A stretch of DNA of 16,832 bases, taken from Candidatus Zhuqueibacterota bacterium (GTDB taxonomy: Bacteria > Zhuqueibacterota > Zhuqueibacteria > Zhuqueibacterales > Zhuqueibacteraceae). The translations under genes were made by a program, and so were the position numbers. Below the pieces are notes generated by a model, which made no database searches, had not been told where the DNA came from, and saw only the letters and a program-made list of their open reading frames with translations. This document shows, piece by piece, positions 14,790 through 16,832 of the stretch (its first letter is position 1; the number at the start of each line of letters is the position of its first letter). Where the stretch lies: assembly GCA_013361015.1 (NCBI GenBank), contig JABWAN010000015.1, positions 1 to 16,832 on the forward strand, in the 5' to 3' direction.

Positions 14790-15797
14790 TTACCGCACCT
14801 CGAATGTCGCCTCTTTCGAGCGGCTGATGTTACCGTAGCGATCAACAATGCTCACGGTCCAATAGTAGGTGCCACCCGGCAAATCGTGGCTAGTCAAATA
14901 CGTGGTGGAATCCGGGTGAATGTCGCCGACGCTTTCGAATAGCGTCGCGAATTGCTGTTCCGGTTCGAATTGCGAAATGTCAATACGGAACGAGTAGGTA
15001 TAAGGCACTGTTGTGCTGTGCCAGGCAAAACGGGGTCGCACACTGGTTCTATGCAAGCCCGCCGGCGACTCGGCGATCGGCGTGGCCTCGATAACGCGCG
15101 CCAGTGCGAACGGTTCGGACAGCGTGAGAGCTGCTTCGCGATCATGCGCCGCAATCTGCAACGACTCGCCGATGAAGTCGAATATGGATTTTCCGGGCAA
15201 GTCGGCCTCTTTTATGATAAGCTCGAATCTGCCGATTTCCGGGCGAAAGGTCATGTCCTGCAGCGCGCCGTGGGTTTTGCTCAATAGTTGTACTCGGGTT
15301 AAATCCTGCGCACCGTCAGCGTCCTGCACGTGCGCGGTGACCACCAAGTTGTAGCTGTCGAGATTGACCGGAAACCACCGGCTGATGCGTTCGGAATAGA
15401 TGGCAACATTCGTGATCTGCGGAATGGCATTGAGTTGAAAAGCGTACTGCGCCGTTTGGTGGGCGCGCACCTCGACTTCCACGGTGTCGCCAACGTAGCC
15501 GTTCTTGCTCGCCACCAGCACGTATGGTTGCGGCGCCAAATCGGAAAAGACCGCCGTGCCTTCGGTGTTTGTGGTCAAAAGATAATTGCCGGGAGCGAGA
15601 AAAAGCGTAACATTGGCGAGCGGCGAACGCGGTGGATAAAAGGATTGCGCGCGCACGAGCAGGCTGCCGCGATTTTCATATTTCGGGGAGAGCGGATCGA
15701 GCGGATTATCGTGCGGCGCGTCGTCGCAACCGGCAAAAAACAGGGCCACAAGAACCGCGAACGCGAGACGATAACGACCTTTTGTACAAAATAACAT
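14790..15797 (-). CDS. Lipoprotein with carboxypeptidase-regulatory-like and Ig/Fn3-like domains
   Basis: From the ATG at 15797 the protein has 335 residues. A basic N terminus and hydrophobic core end in the lipobox FFAGC, with lipidated Cys24, followed by DD and DNPLDP (30-35), a segment I associate with FCB-group lipoproteins. Residues ~45-122 look like a carboxypeptidase-regulatory-like beta domain (ANVTLFLAPGNYLLTTNTEG, then a VASKNGYVG strand). The C-terminal ~100 residues resemble an Fn3-type domain (PRFAWHS, GTYYWTVSIVDRYGN). No enzyme motif is seen; it is likely an envelope structural or binding protein. A TTG at 15803 is also in frame, but ATG is preferred. A good promoter (15851-15879) drives it. 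The activator and kinase genes follow after 109 bp containing a perfect inverted repeat, so cotranscription is possible but not certain. Confidence 0.82.
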   Translation of the reverse strand: MLFCTKGRYRLAFAVLVALFFAGCDDAPHDNPLDPLSPKYENRGSLLVRAQSFYPPRSPLANVTLFLAPGNYLLTTNTEGTAVFSDLAPQPYVLVASKNGYVGDTVEVEVRAHQTAQYAFQLNAIPQITNVAIYSERISRWFPVNLDSYNLVVTAHVQDADGAQDLTRVQLLSKTHGALQDMTFRPEIGRFELIIKEADLPGKSIFDFIGESLQIAAHDREAALTLSEPFALARVIEATPIAESPAGLHRTSVRPRFAWHSTTVPYTYSFRIDISQFEPEQQFATLFESVGDIHPDSTTYLTSHDLPGGTYYWTVSIVDRYGNISRSKEATFEVR

Positions 15798-15850
15798 GAA
15801 CAATCACCCAGTGGAATTTTTTAAGGTGATCTCAGTCTTTATGCCGCGTT

Positions 15851-15879
15851 AATATAGCCATGGCTTTTTAAACTTGCAA
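15851..15879 (-). promoter_or_regulatory. Sigma-70-type promoter for the lipoprotein gene
   Basis: Read on the minus strand, TTGCAA (15879-15874) and TATATT (15856-15851) are separated by 17 bp. Transcription would begin near 15844, giving a leader of about 47 nt before the ATG at 15797. The -35 box overlaps the dyad at 15871-15888. Confidence 0.6.
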
Positions 15880-15888
15880 CCGCAAGTT
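15871..15888. promoter_or_regulatory. Dyad AACTTGC-N4-GCAAGTT, candidate operator
   Basis: A perfect 7-bp inverted repeat with 4-bp centre (AACC) covers the -35 box of the lipoprotein promoter. A direct repeat of its CTTGCAAC core (15873-15880) recurs at 15900-15907, 27 bp away. The position suits a repressor site; the protein that would bind it is unknown. Confidence 0.45.
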
Positions 15889-15962
15889 CGGGCGGTCCGC
15901 TTGCAACGCCGATTTTCCCATTGCGCGGAAGGCAAACGCCGCAAAATTCTCACGGGCGGTTC

Positions 15963-15990
15963 TTGACATTCAAACCAAATTAGCTATATT
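15963..15990 (+). promoter_or_regulatory. Strong sigma-70-type promoter for the membrane cytochrome gene
   Basis: TTGACA (15963-15968), a 16-bp spacer and TATATT (15985-15990) are close to consensus. Transcription would start near 15997. This promoter is divergent from that of the lipoprotein, with 83 bp between the -35 boxes. Confidence 0.7.
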
Positions 15991-16013
15991 GTTGCACACC
16001 TTCATATAAATTT

Positions 16014-16019
16014 GAGGAG
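16014..16019 (+). promoter_or_regulatory. Ribosome binding site GAGGAG
   Basis: GAGGAG lies 6 nt before the ATG at 16026. An in-frame ATG at 16020 directly abuts the site and is therefore too close, so 16026 is chosen as the start. Confidence 0.75.
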
Positions 16020-16025
16020 ATGGAA

Positions 16026-16832
16026 ATGGGTCCATGGCTCACTTCGACGTTGGGTTTTCTTTTCGTAATCCTGGCGGCCGTGCAAGTGTGGTTAATGTTG
16101 GAAGTGATTGGGCGCGAGCGCCCGCGCTTCAACGCGAAGATCATGTCCGTCCTCCATCGTTGGAATGGCCGTTTGTTTCTGCTGGTTTATTTCGTTCTCG
16201 CTTTTGTCATGATCCAACGCCTGGCGCAGAGCAGCGCGCCTTTGGAAGTGCGCACCATCATTCATGCGACCCTGGCTCTCTCCATTCTGCCCCTTTTGTT
16301 TGTAAAGATTCTCATCGTCAGATATTACCCCAAAGCGTTCAACTATGTGCTGCCCATTGGCGTGGTAATTTTGGCAATCTCACTCGCCTTCGTCGGATTG
16401 ATGGGCGGATACTATTTCATCAAAAAGGCGAGTGGCACGTATGTCAGCACTTATAACGCCCAGGCCGGTTTTCTCGATGTGGAAGTGGGCCGCGCCATCG
16501 TAATCGATAAGTGCAACAAGTGCCACGATCTCACGCGCGTGTTTACACTGGCGAAAACGCCGGAGGACTGGCTCGCGACCGTCAATCGCATGGCAGAGCG
16601 CGACCCGACGTGGTTGAACGCGGATCAAATTCAACAAGCCGTGCATTTTTTGAGTGAGCGGCAAAACCTCAAAAAGGCCGAGCAGGTCACGCCGATACAG
16701 GCGGAAACCATTTTACTCACGAAATGCTCGAAATGCCACAATCTCGATCGTGCGTTCAACCAGCGCCGCACCGAGCACGAGTGGAAAATTCTGGTGAAGC
16801 GCATGTCCACGCGGCACCGCAGTTGGATCAAC
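16026..16832 (+). CDS. Membrane-anchored multihaem c-type cytochrome, 3' truncated by window
   Basis: The frame is open from the ATG at 16026 to the window end (269 residues, no stop). Four hydrophobic helices (~7-28, 49-66, 78-98, 108-132) form an N-terminal membrane domain with His44 and His80 near helix ends, possible haem b ligands. Beyond residue 135 the chain is presumably periplasmic and carries two haem c motifs, CNKCH (163-167) and CSKCH (234-238). The c-type part is a tandem duplication with a 71-residue period: each unit has CxKCHxLxRxF, then W, V-x-R-M (Met189 and Met260, candidate distal ligands) and a W-(L/I)-N segment. The second unit is cut by the window, so more may follow. 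It likely moves electrons between the quinone pool or membrane and periplasmic carriers. The strong promoter and GAGGAG suggest good expression. Exact family not recognised. Confidence 0.88.
   Translation, partial: MGPWLTSTLGFLFVILAAVQVWLMLEVIGRERPRFNAKIMSVLHRWNGRLFLLVYFVLAFVMIQRLAQSSAPLEVRTIIHATLALSILPLLFVKILIVRYYPKAFNYVLPIGVVILAISLAFVGLMGGYYFIKKASGTYVSTYNAQAGFLDVEVGRAIVIDKCNKCHDLTRVFTLAKTPEDWLATVNRMAERDPTWLNADQIQQAVHFLSERQNLKKAEQVTPIQAETILLTKCSKCHNLDRAFNQRRTEHEWKILVKRMSTRHRSWIN

Noticed and set aside
16034..16664. Other frames at the right edge (16034-16456 on +, 16380-16664 on -)
   Set aside because: The frame starting at 16026 contains helices and two CXXCH motifs behind a strong promoter and ribosome site, which explains the DNA better.

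Overview
The window looks like a chromosomal segment of a Gram-negative bacterium of the Fibrobacterota-Chlorobiota-Bacteroidota (FCB) neighbourhood. A KSB1- or Calditrichota-like lineage fits best, but this is inference. Supporting signs are two secreted proteins ending in a YPNPF-type FlgD/T9SS-like sorting domain, a DUF5683-type membrane protein, a TPR-CHAT protein, a lipoprotein with a DNPLDP segment after its lipobox, mostly weak Shine-Dalgarno sequences, and many short palindromic dispersed repeats. No rRNA, tRNA, CRISPR array, prophage or IS transposase was seen.

Layout. Positions 9-2119 (+) hold a TPR-CHAT gene, open or interrupted at its 5' edge, and a small two-helix membrane protein 17 bp downstream. 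Positions 2120-2491 are a gene-free convergent junction full of hairpins. A DUF1848 protein (2492-3409, -) and a short Cys/His-containing ORF (3688-3951, +) follow, and the latter converges on coaE (3958-4575, -). From coaE back to 15797 everything of substance is on the minus strand. In transcription order these are a lipoprotein, a GAF/AAA+ sigma-54 activator overlapping a PEGA-containing Ser/Thr kinase, a secreted kelch protein, a TPR/DUF5683 protein, a 1470-residue secreted subtilase with a beta-propeller, and coaE. At the right edge a divergent gene (16026 to beyond the window, +) encodes a four-helix membrane protein with at least two CXXCH haem c motifs. It is left-open by the window end and is easy to miss for that reason.

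How the genes may work together. The sigma-54 activator and the kinase are almost certainly cotranscribed. They sit in front of envelope and secreted proteins, which suggests a signalling pair controlling or sensing the cell surface. This is inferred from position only. The lipoprotein and the cytochrome have well-formed back-to-back sigma-70-type promoters, with a perfect dyad on the -35 box of the lipoprotein promoter.

Most unusual points. (1) Two elements bounded by inverted CCCTTGA-type termini look MITE-like. One lies in frame inside the subtilase, exactly between propeptide and catalytic domain. The other runs up to, and supplies a GGGAGGA sequence at, the start of the DUF5683 gene. (2) The CHAT domain keeps its Cys but has Arg where the catalytic His should be. 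(3) Its small partner has a holin-like membrane part and a 12-residue tandem-repeated tail. (4) Three neighbouring exported proteins all have Gln as the predicted first mature residue.
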